This document shows, in pieces, positions 7,049-15,592 of a stretch of 24,299 nt of DNA. Position 1 is the stretch's first letter. Every line of letters starts with the position of its first letter. A model generated the notes under the pieces. That model did no database searches, was not told where the DNA came from, and worked only from the letters and a program-made list of their open reading frames with translations. The DNA is taken from NCBI GenBank assembly GCA_910578495.1, contig CAJTRE010000036.1:1-24299 (forward strand), given 5' to 3'. The translations under genes and the position numbers were made by a program. Source of the stretch: an uncultured Dorea sp. Lineage in GTDB: Bacteria; Bacillota; Clostridia; Lachnospirales; Lachnospiraceae.

Positions 7049-10000
7049 ATGTTATCAAAATTCAGCGTGAAGAAACCCTACACTGTTGTGGTAGGGATTG
7101 TACTTATTATAATTCTGGGAGTCGTATCCTTTCAAGACATGACAGTTGACCTTCTTCCCAGTATGAATCTCCCATATGCGTTAGTTATGACGACTTATCC
7201 GGGGGCAAGTCCAGAGGAAGTTGAGGAAATCGTGACCAAGCCGGTGGAACAGACCATGGCAACGGTCAGTAATATTAAGACGATACAGTCTGTGTCCGGT
7301 GAAAATACATCTACAGTGATACTTGAATTTGAGCAGACTGCCAATATGGATTCTGTAACCATTGAGATGAGGGAGAGTCTGGATCAGATCAGCGGTTTTT
7401 GGCCGGACGAAATAGGTAATCCGCTGATCATGAAACTAAATCCGGATATGATGCCGGTGTTGATCGCGGCGGTTAACGCAGAGGGAAAGAATGCGGCAGA
7501 GGTAAGTAAGATTATCGAAGACGAAGTGATACCGGAAGTAGAAAGTGTGGAGGGTGTGGCTTCTGTTACCGCAACCGGAAGTATTACGGAAACTGTAGAA
7601 GTTACGTTAAATGAAGAGAAGATAGAAGCGCTTAGCGACGATGTTAAAGAGGAGATGAAGGCAAAGTTAAATGATGCGAAAGCTGCACTTAATCAGGCGA
7701 AAGCCCAAGTTCGATCTGGGAAAAATGCACTGGCAGCCGGTAAGAAAAAGGCGGCTTCCGGGATGGGAAAAGCAGAAGCACAGGTATCTGTAAAAAGTGA
7801 GCAGCTAAAGCAGGCACAGCTAGAGATCTCGGAGAAGATGGCAGAACTGAAAGTTTCAGAAACCCAGCTTGATCAGACGGCAGCAGTTGTAGCTGCGGGA
7901 AGAGAAACGTTAAAGGCGCAGCTTGAGACTTTGGAAAACAGTAAAAAGCAGTACAGTGAAGCGCAGAAACGTTTGGAGGAATTAAATCAGAAGAAAGAGT
8001 CCGGAGAGGAACTGACTCCGGATGAAATAGCGGAGAGTGCTCAACTGGGAGCGATTGTAGAACAGTTAAAGCCGCTGGCGGATGGCTATGACAAATCAAA
8101 GAAAGAAATAGAGAAAGCGTATACGGAACTGGAAAAGCAGGAAAAACAATTAAAAGAAGGGCAGAAACAGCTAAAAGCAGGAAAACAGCAGTTAGAAAAG
8201 ATGAAGACGAAAGTCAATGATGGAGCGCTTACGCTGGCAGAAGCCAGAGGGCAGCTTGCTTCCGCACAGATACAGACGGCGGCAGGATTAGGAGAAGGGG
8301 CTGCTAAGCTTGCGGCGGGAGAGTCTGCTCTGGCGATGCAGGAAGCCCAGATGAAAGCGGCGGCAGAAGAGGCAGAGTCAGCGATTGATGTAGAGAGTAT
8401 TCTGTCTGCAGATACGATTAAGACGCTGCTTGGAGCACAGAATTTCCGTATGCCTGCGGGGTATGTGACGGAAGACGGTATTGATTATCTTGTGCGTGTG
8501 GGAGATAAATTCCGGAGCGTGAAAGATATGAAGAATTTGGTTATCCTGGATATGGAGGGCATAGAGCCTATCAAGCTTTCTGATGTGGCAAGTGTTAAGG
8601 TTGTTAATAATGCAGATCGTACCTATGCGAAGATTAATGGAAAACCGGGTGTGATGCTGAGTATTCAGAAACAGACCGGCTATTCTACCGGAGATGTCAG
8701 TAATCGTGTGCAGGAGCGCCTGGAACAGACGCAAAAAGATCAGCAGGGAATTGACGTAGCGATACTTATGGATCAAGGTATTTACATTGATATGATTGTA
8801 AGCTCTGTACTGGATAATCTGATTTATGGAGCGATTCTTTCCATTCTTATACTGCTTGTATTTTTAAGAAGTATAAGACCGACATTTGTGATTGCGTGTT
8901 CGATTCCGATTAGTATTATGGCGGCTATTGTGGCGATGTATTTCTCGGGCGTGACACTTAACATTATATCTTTGTCGGGACTTGCGCTTGGTGTAGGTAT
9001 GCTGGTGGATAATTCTATCGTAGTGATTGAAAATATTTTCCGTATGAGAAATGAAGAAGGGGCCGAGCCGAGAGAAGCGGCGATTCAAGGGGCTCGTCAG
9101 GTGAGTGGAGCGATTTTTGCTTCGACACTTACGACAGTCTGCGTATTTCTGCCGATTGTATTTACCAAAGGAGTGACGAGACAGCTTTTTGTCGATATGG
9201 GACTTACTATTGCATACTCACTTCTAGCCAGCCTTTTTGTAGCGCTTACGGTAGTTCCAATGATGTCGGCAGGCGTGCTGAAAAAATCACAGCGAAAAGA
9301 GACGAAGTTCTTTGGGTACGTGAAAGAGGCGTACGGGAAAATGCTTGGGGCAGCGTTAAAAGCGAAAGTTCTTGTGCTTTTTGCCGCACTGGTGCTTTTT
9401 GTTGGCAGTATCCTGCTTGCGGCAAAAAGAGGAACGGAATTTATGCCGTCGATGGAAAGTACACAGGTAAGTATTACACTGGAAACCGAAGAGGGAACCA
9501 GCCTTTCGGATACAGCAGAGCAGGCGGATAAGCTGATGGACATTCTGGGGAAAATAGACGATATAGAAGATGTTGGGGCTTTAGTCTCAGCTTCCGACAT
9601 GATGGGAACGCAGATTGCCGAAAATCGTGTAGCTTTTTATGTGATCACTAAGGAAAATCCAAAGTTATCCAATAAGGAACTGAAAAAAGAGATTGAAACG
9701 CAAACGAAAGGCATTGACGGAGAAGTGACGGTAAATATGTCTAATATGGATATGAGTGCACTTGGAAATTCCGGCGTTAATGTACAGATCAAGGGGAAGG
9801 ATTTGGACAAACTGCGTGAGGTTGCCGCAGATGTGAAGAAGATTGTGGAAGATACGAAGGGGACACAGAACGTATCTGACGGTATGGAAGATAACGGCGA
9901 AGAACTGCGAATTGTAGTAAATAAATCGAAAGCAGCCAAATACGGTCTTACAGTGGCACAAGTTTATCAGGAGCTATATAGCAGGCTGGCAGAGCCAAAA

Positions 10001-10885
10001 TCAGCGATGACACTTGGAACGGATACCCATGACTATGATGTGTACATCCGGGATGAGGCAAATGAGAAGCTTACTCGTAACGATATCCGCAAGATGACAC
10101 TTTCTGTAAAGCAGCAGGATGGAACGGTTAAGAAAGTAAAACTTTCAAAGGTCGCTAAATTTGTAAATACGGAGACATTACAGTCAATAAATCGTACCGG
10201 ACAGAATCGGTATATGTCGGTGACGGCAGAGATAAAAGATGGAGATAATATCGGTCTGGTTAGCAATCGGATCAAAGACAAACTAGAAAAATATGATGCT
10301 CCTGCAGGATATGAAGTGGAGATGACAGGAGAGGATGAAACGATCAACGAGGCAATGACAGAGTTATTTAAAATGCTTGGTCTAGCGCTGGTATTCATGT
10401 ATCTGATCATGGTAGCGCAGTTCCAGTCTTTGAAGTCTCCGTTCATCATAATGTTTACAGTACCGCTTGCGTTTACCGGCGGACTTCTGGCGCTTTATTT
10501 AGCGGGGATGTCTGTCAGTGTTATTGCAATGATTGGATTCGTGATGTTGTCCGGTATTATTGTAAACAACGGTATTGTATATATTGACTATACAAATCAG
10601 TTGCTTGCAGCAGGTCATTCATTAAACGAAGCGCTTACACAGGCAGGGAAGACGAGGCTTCGTCCGATCATTATGACAGCGCTTACGACAATCTTAGGAC
10701 TTTTTACGATGGCTATAGGAGTCGGTATGGGCTCAGACATGGTACAGCCTATGGCGGTAGTTACCATTGGTGGTCTGATATATGGAACAGTATTAACGTT
10801 GATTGTAGTTCCTTGTGTCTTCGGTATCTTCCACAGAAAGAAAGGGAAAATAGAGAAAGAAGACACGAGATGTGTGGGGGATTAA
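7049..10885 (+). CDS. RND-family efflux permease with a coiled-coil insertion
   Basis: This 1278-residue integral membrane transporter belongs to the HAE1/AcrB superfamily. It shows the RND plan: helix 1 (about 12-30), extracellular domain, helices 2-6, second extracellular domain and helices 8-12. Recognisable core signatures are EEVEEIVTKPVEQTM, SGLALGVGMLVDNSIVVIEN (helix 4), FVMLSGIIVNNGIVYIDYTNQL (helix 10) and TRLRPIIMTALTTILGL. Residues ~195-448 are a Lys/Glu/Ala/Gln-rich coiled coil inserted in the first porter domain, which makes it longer than the ~1040-residue AcrB. The proton-relay pair Asp-Asp of AcrB helix 4 is Asp654-Asn655 here, and the Lys940 position is Asn1173. No membrane-fusion or outer-membrane partner gene is nearby, as expected in a Gram-positive. 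The ribosome site is AAAGGGAT, a modest one. Substrates are unknown. Confidence 0.92.
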   Translation: MLSKFSVKKPYTVVVGIVLIIILGVVSFQDMTVDLLPSMNLPYALVMTTYPGASPEEVEEIVTKPVEQTMATVSNIKTIQSVSGENTSTVILEFEQTANMDSVTIEMRESLDQISGFWPDEIGNPLIMKLNPDMMPVLIAAVNAEGKNAAEVSKIIEDEVIPEVESVEGVASVTATGSITETVEVTLNEEKIEALSDDVKEEMKAKLNDAKAALNQAKAQVRSGKNALAAGKKKAASGMGKAEAQVSVKSEQLKQAQLEISEKMAELKVSETQLDQTAAVVAAGRETLKAQLETLENSKKQYSEAQKRLEELNQKKESGEELTPDEIAESAQLGAIVEQLKPLADGYDKSKKEIEKAYTELEKQEKQLKEGQKQLKAGKQQLEKMKTKVNDGALTLAEARGQLASAQIQTAAGLGEGAAKLAAGESALAMQEAQMKAAAEEAESAIDVESILSADTIKTLLGAQNFRMPAGYVTEDGIDYLVRVGDKFRSVKDMKNLVILDMEGIEPIKLSDVASVKVVNNADRTYAKINGKPGVMLSIQKQTGYSTGDVSNRVQERLEQTQKDQQGIDVAILMDQGIYIDMIVSSVLDNLIYGAILSILILLVFLRSIRPTFVIACSIPISIMAAIVAMYFSGVTLNIISLSGLALGVGMLVDNSIVVIENIFRMRNEEGAEPREAAIQGARQVSGAIFASTLTTVCVFLPIVFTKGVTRQLFVDMGLTIAYSLLASLFVALTVVPMMSAGVLKKSQRKETKFFGYVKEAYGKMLGAALKAKVLVLFAALVLFVGSILLAAKRGTEFMPSMESTQVSITLETEEGTSLSDTAEQADKLMDILGKIDDIEDVGALVSASDMMGTQIAENRVAFYVITKENPKLSNKELKKEIETQTKGIDGEVTVNMSNMDMSALGNSGVNVQIKGKDLDKLREVAADVKKIVEDTKGTQNVSDGMEDNGEELRIVVNKSKAAKYGLTVAQVYQELYSRLAEPKSAMTLGTDTHDYDVYIRDEANEKLTRNDIRKMTLSVKQQDGTVKKVKLSKVAKFVNTETLQSINRTGQNRYMSVTAEIKDGDNIGLVSNRIKDKLEKYDAPAGYEVEMTGEDETINEAMTELFKMLGLALVFMYLIMVAQFQSLKSPFIIMFTVPLAFTGGLLALYLAGMSVSVIAMIGFVMLSGIIVNNGIVYIDYTNQLLAAGHSLNEALTQAGKTRLRPIIMTALTTILGLFTMAIGVGMGSDMVQPMAVVTIGGLIYGTVLTLIVVPCVFGIFHRKKGKIEKEDTRCVGD

Positions 10886-10888
10886 AAA

Positions 10889-11434
10889 ATGGATGGTATG
10901 GTCAACAGAGCAGTTGAATTTGCGACAAAAGCACATGAGGGGCAGTTTCGGAAAGGAACAAGGAGACCTTATATCGTACACCCTGTAGAGGTGGGAGATA
11001 TTGTGGCAGGAATGACGAAGGACGAAGAAGTCATAAGTGCGGCGATTCTTCACGATACGATTGAGGATTGTGCGGGAATTACGGAGGCGGTTCTGGCAGA
11101 GAAGTTTTCGAAGCGGGTGGCAGATATGGTTGCCCAGGAAAGCGAAGATAAGTCTAAGACATGGCTGGAGAGGAAACAGGCAACAATCGATTATTTGAAG
11201 AGTGCGCCAAGAGAAGTGCAAATGATTGGTCTTGCAGACAAGCTTTCTAATATGAGGGACATTGACCGGGATTATCCGGTCTACGGCGAAGACTTGTGGA
11301 ATCGTTTTCGGATGAAAGATAAGCGCACAATTGGATGGTACTATCAGGGAGTCCGAGATGTGCTTGCAGGACAGTTCCGGGGTGTTGAACCATACGAAGA
11401 GTATTGCCGTCTCGTTGAGAAAAACTTTGGATAG
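10889..11434 (+). CDS. Small HD-domain ppGpp hydrolase-like protein (MESH1/SpoT-hydrolase type)
   Basis: This 181-residue cytoplasmic HD protein resembles small alarmone hydrolases, which remove the 3' pyrophosphate of (p)ppGpp using Mn2+. The metal and active-site pattern is present in order: YIVHPVEV (His31), LHDTIED (His55-Asp56, Glu59-Asp60) and LADKLSNM (Asp117, Asn121). The ED pair is the hallmark of the hydrolase rather than the synthetase side of RelA/SpoT. There is no synthetase, TGS or ACT domain. The gene starts 3 bases after the RND stop with GGGGG upstream, so it is co-transcribed with the transporter. A related HD phosphohydrolase acting on another nucleotide is the alternative. 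Confidence 0.8.
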   Translation: MDGMVNRAVEFATKAHEGQFRKGTRRPYIVHPVEVGDIVAGMTKDEEVISAAILHDTIEDCAGITEAVLAEKFSKRVADMVAQESEDKSKTWLERKQATIDYLKSAPREVQMIGLADKLSNMRDIDRDYPVYGEDLWNRFRMKDKRTIGWYYQGVRDVLAGQFRGVEPYEEYCRLVEKNFG

Positions 11435-11491
11435 GAGATTCATTGTTTAATTTGCCTAATAGGAACTTGAATTTTTGGTAAAAACAGAGAA

Positions 11492-11533
11492 AATAAAAAG
11501 AGTTTGTCAAAGCGTTGACAAACTCTTTTTATT
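11492..11533. terminator. Long perfect hairpin terminator
   Basis: AATAAAAAGAGTTTGTCAA (11492-11510) and its exact complement (11515-11533) form a 19-bp stem with the tetraloop AGCG. The 3' arm contains a T run. It closes the RND/hydrolase unit. Its 3' arm also supplies the -35 box of the next promoter. Confidence 0.88.
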
Positions 11534-11543
11534 TTGATAAATT
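11515..11543 (+). promoter_or_regulatory. Candidate promoter of hypE-hypD
   Basis: A consensus TTGACA (11515-11520), a 17-base spacer and TAAATT (11538-11543, 4 of 6 matches) lie 56 bases before the hypE start. The -35 box is part of the terminator stem and the -10 overlaps the first palindrome by two bases, so a repressor bound there would block transcription. Confidence 0.55.
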
Positions 11544-11578
11544 TAGACTATAGTCTAAACCACAGTCTAAACTGTGGT
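11542..11578. promoter_or_regulatory. Double palindrome, likely operator
   Basis: TTTAGACTATAGTCTAAA (11542-11559) is a perfect 18-bp palindrome without a spacer. It is followed at once by ACCACAGT-CTAA-ACTGTGGT (11559-11578), a second dyad with 8-bp arms. The heptamer GTCTAAA occurs three times in direct orientation (11553, 11565 and 11577). The position over the -10 and start region of the hypE promoter suggests binding of a dimeric repressor such as a TetR, MarR or GntR protein. I find no second copy in the window. Confidence 0.65.
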
Positions 11579-11598
11579 CTAAAATGAGAGGTATGAGT

Positions 11599-12507
11599 AT
11601 GAGTCTTATAACAAGTATACAGAAATACTCCATCCATGACGGAGATGGGATTCGCACAACTGTATTTTTTAAGGGCTGCCTTTTAAAATGTGTGTGGTGT
11701 CACAATCCGGAGACGCAGAATTACAGCAAACAGACATCCTACGATAAAGAACGGTGTGTTGGATGTAGAAGCTGTGAGATGGCATGTCCTCATCAGGCAA
11801 TCCATGAGGAGAACGGTAAGGTTGTGACAGATTTGTCGCTTTGTGAAGCATGCGGAAAGTGTACGGATTACTGTAATCAGAATTTGAGAGAGATTATAGG
11901 AAAAGAATATACCGTCGATGAGCTGGTCAAAGAGCTTAGAAAAGACGAGATGTTCTATGAACAATCCGGCGGCGGAGTGACATTATCTGGCGGTGAGGTT
12001 ATGACGGCGGATATGGATTATGTAGAAGCTGTCTGTAAGAAACTTCAAAGATTCGGAATAAATATCACCATTGATACTTGCGGTCAGGCGCCGTATGAGA
12101 ATTACGAAAGACTTTTGCCGTATGTAGATACATTTTTGTATGATATTAAAACGATGGATAATGACTTACATAAAAAATACATGGGCGCAGGAAATGAGTT
12201 GATCTTATCGAATCTGGAGAAGCTAAGCGATTCCGGTGCGAGAATTTATATTCGTATTCCTACGATTAAAGAAGTGAATGGCACAGACGAGGCAATACGT
12301 GCGATCATCAGCTATTTGCTGGAGAAGAATATTCATGTGGCACAGGTGAATCTCTTGCCGTACCATAATACCGGGTCTGCGAAATATGAGAAGATTGGAA
12401 AGAAGTATGAGGGCGTGGATCTTCATGCGCCGGAGCAGGAAGAGATGGAACATTTTACAGAGTTATTCAAGGAAGCTGGATTCCATAATGTAAAAATAGG
12501 AGGTTAA
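11599..12507 (+). CDS. hypE: Glycyl-radical enzyme activating enzyme (HypD activase)
   Basis: This 302-residue radical-SAM enzyme installs the glycyl radical on the dehydratase encoded next to it, using SAM and a [4Fe-4S] cluster. The radical-SAM motif is C-x3-C-x2-C with Cys27, Cys31 and Cys34. Two further ferredoxin-type clusters are encoded by CVGCRSCEMAC (Cys53/56/59/63) and CEACGKCTDYC (Cys82/85/88/92), as in activases of the dehydratase type rather than PflA. SGGGVTLSGGE (123-133) is the SAM-binding GGE region. I prefer ATG 11599 over 11584 because AGAGG lies 7 bases upstream and family proteins start close to SLITSIQKYSIHDGDGIRT. The stop is 3 bases before hypD, so the two are translationally linked. 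The symbol follows the C. difficile naming and has nothing to do with hydrogenase maturation HypE. Confidence 0.93.
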   Translation: MSLITSIQKYSIHDGDGIRTTVFFKGCLLKCVWCHNPETQNYSKQTSYDKERCVGCRSCEMACPHQAIHEENGKVVTDLSLCEACGKCTDYCNQNLREIIGKEYTVDELVKELRKDEMFYEQSGGGVTLSGGEVMTADMDYVEAVCKKLQRFGINITIDTCGQAPYENYERLLPYVDTFLYDIKTMDNDLHKKYMGAGNELILSNLEKLSDSGARIYIRIPTIKEVNGTDEAIRAIISYLLEKNIHVAQVNLLPYHNTGSAKYEKIGKKYEGVDLHAPEQEEMEHFTELFKEAGFHNVKIGG

Positions 12508-12510
12508 AAA

Positions 12511-14883
12511 ATGGAAGAAAGAGGCATGAATGAAAGAGTTAAGAAACTGCGTAAACTGAGTGTGGAGACACAGCCGCACATCGACCTTGAGCGTGCAAAG
12601 AGCATGACTAAGACATATGAAAAGTACGAGGGTGTGTTATCTATCCCAGAACTTCGTGGACAGGTGCTCAAAGATTATTTTTCAACAAAGACACTTTATA
12701 TCGGAGAGGGTGAGCTGATTGTAGGAGAAAAGGGAGATTCTCCGCAGGCCTCCCCTACATTCCCAGAGCTTTGCTGCCATACGGTAGAAGATATGCACGT
12801 TATGAATGATCGTGAGCTTATCAACTTTAAAGTAAAAGATGAGGACTACAAAATTCAAGAAGAAGTCATGATTCCTTACTGGGATAAGAGAAGTACAAGA
12901 AGCCGTATTTTAAGAATGATGACGCCAGAATGGAAGAAAGCTTATGAGTGCGGTATTTTCACAGAGTTTATGGAGCAGAGAGGACCGGGACATACGGTAG
13001 GTTCTTTCAAGATTTACGAAAAAGGATTTTTGGATTATAAGGCAGATATTGAAGAGTCGCTTTCTAAGCTGGATTTCATGAAAGATCCGGAAGCGTTAGA
13101 TAAAAAAAGCGAGTTAGAAGGTATGAAACTTGCTTGTGACGCACTTATCATCCTTGGTGAGAGATATGCGGCATATGCAAGAGAGCTGGCTGAGAAAGAG
13201 ACAGACGAGACAAGAAAAGCAGAGCTTTTACAGATTGCGGCAAACTGTGACGTTGTACCGGCTCACAAACCGGAGACATACTGGCAGGCAATCCAGATGT
13301 ATTGGTTTGTACATCTTGGAGTAACAAGTGAGCTGAACCCTTGGGATGCGTACAGCCCGGGACGTCTTGATCAGCATCTGAATCCATTCTATGAGAGAGA
13401 TGTAGAAGCAGGAATCTTAGATGATGAGAAAGCATTAGAGTTGTTAGAGTGTCTGTGGGTAAAATTCAACAACCAGCCGGCGCCTCCGAAAGTAGGAATT
13501 ACATTAAAAGAGAGCAGCACATATACAGACTTTGCAAATTTAAATACCGGAGGTATCACACCGAACGGTGAAAACGGTGTTAATAACGTAAGTTACCTGA
13601 TTCTTGACTGTATGGATGAGATGAAACTTCTTCAGCCAAGTTCTAACGTACAGATCAGCCGGAAGACTCCGCATAAATTCTTGAAGCGTGCTTGTGAAGT
13701 GTCCCGTAAAGGGTGGGGACAGCCGGCATTCTATAATACGGAAGCTATTATTCAGGAGCTTATGAATGCAGGAAAAACATTGGATGACGCAAGAAAAGGC
13801 GGAACCAGCGGATGTGTTGAGACGGGAGCATTTGGAAATGAGGCTTATATCTTAACAGGATATTTCAATATTCCGAAAGTGTTTGAACTGACATTGAATA
13901 ATGGATATGATAAGATGTCCGGTCAGCAGCTTGGTCTGGAACTTGGATATGCGGCAGACTTTGAGACGTATGAGGAACTTTATGACGCATTTAAGAAACA
14001 GTTGAAATACTTCATTGACATTAAGATTCAGGGAAGCAATGTTATCGAGAAGATTTTTGCTGAATATATGCCGGTTCCATTCCTTTCCATTATTACAAAC
14101 GATTGTATTTCCAAAGGAAAAGATTACAATGGCGGTGGAGCAAGATACAATACAAAATATCTCCAGGGTGTAGGAATCGGAACGATTACAGACTGTCTTG
14201 CCGCTGTAAAATATAACGTATTTGAGAAGAAGACATTTACAATGGAAGAACTCATGAAGGCTATTGATGATAACTTCGAGGGACATGACAGAATTCTGAA
14301 CCTTGTAAGAAATAAAACTCCAAAATACGGTAATGACGATGATTACGCAGATGATATTATGAAAGATATCTTCGAGTATTACAGAGGACAGGTAACGGGA
14401 CGACCGAATATGCTCGGCGGAATGTACCGTATCAATATGCTTCCAACGACTTGTCACGTATACTTTGGTGACGTTATGACAGCAAGTGCGAACGGACGTC
14501 TGGCTCATAAGCCGGTATCTGAAGGAATCTCTCCGGAGAAGGGCGCAGATACAAACGGACCGACAGCAGTTGTAAAATCCTGTGCGAAAATGGATCATTT
14601 ACAGACAGGTGGAACACTTCTCAATCAGAAGTTTACGCCAAGTGTAGTTGCGGGAGACGAAGGACTGGAGCAGATGGCAAACTTAGTTCGTACTTACTTC
14701 AACATGGATGGACATCATATTCAGTTTAATGTTATTGATAAAGAGACGTTGATTCAGGCGCAGAAGCAGCCGGAAGATTATAAAGATCTGATCGTGCGTG
14801 TGGCTGGATACAGCGATCATTTCAGAAACTTGAGCAAAGCGCTCCAAGATGAGATTATTGAGAGAACAGAGCAGAGCTTTTAG
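12511..14883 (+). CDS. hypD: trans-4-hydroxy-L-proline dehydratase (glycyl-radical enzyme)
   Basis: This 790-residue anaerobic enzyme removes water from trans-4-hydroxy-L-proline to give 1-pyrroline-5-carboxylate, which proline-utilising anaerobes reduce to proline. The thiyl cysteine is Cys435 with general base Glu437 in GTSGCVETGAFG, and the glycyl radical is Gly766 in RVAGYSDHF. Other residues known from the C. difficile enzyme are present at a constant +1 offset: Phe153, His161, Asp279, Ser335, Asp340, Tyr451 and Thr646. This set separates it from choline TMA-lyase, glycerol/propanediol dehydratases and pyruvate formate-lyase. AGGAGG lies 7 bases before ATG 12511. It forms a two-gene unit with its activase and ends at a strong terminator. 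The usual partner gene, pyrroline-5-carboxylate reductase, is not in the window. The likely role is use of collagen-derived or host-derived hydroxyproline. Confidence 0.95.
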   Translation: MEERGMNERVKKLRKLSVETQPHIDLERAKSMTKTYEKYEGVLSIPELRGQVLKDYFSTKTLYIGEGELIVGEKGDSPQASPTFPELCCHTVEDMHVMNDRELINFKVKDEDYKIQEEVMIPYWDKRSTRSRILRMMTPEWKKAYECGIFTEFMEQRGPGHTVGSFKIYEKGFLDYKADIEESLSKLDFMKDPEALDKKSELEGMKLACDALIILGERYAAYARELAEKETDETRKAELLQIAANCDVVPAHKPETYWQAIQMYWFVHLGVTSELNPWDAYSPGRLDQHLNPFYERDVEAGILDDEKALELLECLWVKFNNQPAPPKVGITLKESSTYTDFANLNTGGITPNGENGVNNVSYLILDCMDEMKLLQPSSNVQISRKTPHKFLKRACEVSRKGWGQPAFYNTEAIIQELMNAGKTLDDARKGGTSGCVETGAFGNEAYILTGYFNIPKVFELTLNNGYDKMSGQQLGLELGYAADFETYEELYDAFKKQLKYFIDIKIQGSNVIEKIFAEYMPVPFLSIITNDCISKGKDYNGGGARYNTKYLQGVGIGTITDCLAAVKYNVFEKKTFTMEELMKAIDDNFEGHDRILNLVRNKTPKYGNDDDYADDIMKDIFEYYRGQVTGRPNMLGGMYRINMLPTTCHVYFGDVMTASANGRLAHKPVSEGISPEKGADTNGPTAVVKSCAKMDHLQTGGTLLNQKFTPSVVAGDEGLEQMANLVRTYFNMDGHHIQFNVIDKETLIQAQKQPEDYKDLIVRVAGYSDHFRNLSKALQDEIIERTEQSF

Positions 14884-14889
14884 TTGATT

Positions 14890-14924
14890 GGGGACGCAGG
14901 AAAGTGCAGCTTTCCTGCGTCCCC
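14890..14924 (+). terminator. Terminator after hypD
   Basis: GGGGACGCAGGAAAG and CTTTCCTGCGTCCCC form a perfect 15-bp stem with a 5-base loop, beginning 6 bases after the hypD stop. The following T run (GATTGCGTTTTAT) is delayed and weak, but the stem is very stable. Confidence 0.8.
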
Positions 14925-14974
14925 GATTGCGTTTTATCTTTCGTTCAAGTGGTAACTGTTGAGTGTACAATGCA

Positions 14975-15592
14975 TCAATCCCAAACAAAACTGTCCGCCA
15001 TAGCCTGAGCCGTTTCGCCCACGCTTTCGGAGCCAGTGAAGTTAGTCAGTTGGATTAGGCAATACCGATGGTCGCCAACGATATAATACTGCTTTGTCTC
15101 CACATCTGTCTCGCTGATGGTAAAAATGTAGAGGATATAATCTTGCTCCGTATAAGTGCCGTCCCCGGTCAATTCGCCATCAACGCCTTGTAATTGCATG
15201 GTAAGTTGTCGGAGGATTGCATCACGAAATTTTTCATGCTCGTCTGCGCTGTAACGGTTTGTTCCAACCTCTATGGAAATATTATCGGGCAACTCGTCAT
15301 CTTTGTGGTCCTCTTCCACATAAAAGGTTTTATCTTTCGTGGAATATTTCTCCACCTTCACCCAGCCCTCCGGCACTGTATAACTTCCGGGGAAATCCAT
15401 TTCATTTTCAGGCGGTGTATATTGTTCAGACTGGGTGTTATCGGGTATAGTCTGCTCGTTGGACGTACTAGGAGTATTAGTTTTACCGGATGTATTTTTT
15501 ACCAGTGTTCCGGCACAGCCTGTCAGTGAAACGGTCAAAAGCAGAAGTGACAGAGTAAGTGCGGTTCTCTTTAGAAGTTTCTGTTTCATCAT
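14975..15592 (-). CDS. Predicted lipoprotein with PsbP/Mog1-like domain
   Basis: This 205-residue exported protein has a lysine-rich signal peptide, a hydrophobic stretch and a lipobox LTGC with Cys26 as the lipidation site, so it is anchored to the outer face of the membrane. A Ser/Thr/Asn/Pro-rich linker (about 30-65) leads to a globular domain that starts YTVPEGWVKVEKYS and ends GETAQAMADSFVWD. The VPEGW opening and the closing helix with 'ADSF' resemble PsbP/Mog1-fold lipoproteins common in Clostridia; this is a pattern impression, not a proven homology. Function is unknown. The start at 15592 keeps the signal peptide compact and has GAGAGG upstream; an in-frame start 12 codons earlier is less likely. 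It is transcribed toward hypD, and its end is 50 bases from the hypD terminator. Confidence 0.75.
   Translation of the reverse strand: MMKQKLLKRTALTLSLLLLTVSLTGCAGTLVKNTSGKTNTPSTSNEQTIPDNTQSEQYTPPENEMDFPGSYTVPEGWVKVEKYSTKDKTFYVEEDHKDDELPDNISIEVGTNRYSADEHEKFRDAILRQLTMQLQGVDGELTGDGTYTEQDYILYIFTISETDVETKQYYIVGDHRYCLIQLTNFTGSESVGETAQAMADSFVWD

Noticed and set aside
13852..14598. A 248-codon minus-strand open frame inside hypD
   Set aside because: The opposite frame is a complete, strongly conserved enzyme and the antisense product has no recognisable features or ribosome site.
12511..14883. Choline TMA-lyase, glycerol dehydratase or pyruvate formate-lyase
   Set aside because: The active-site set (Phe153, His161, Asp279, Asp340, GCVETG, Tyr451, Thr646) and overall sequence follow hydroxyproline dehydratase; no microcompartment, choline or formate genes are nearby.
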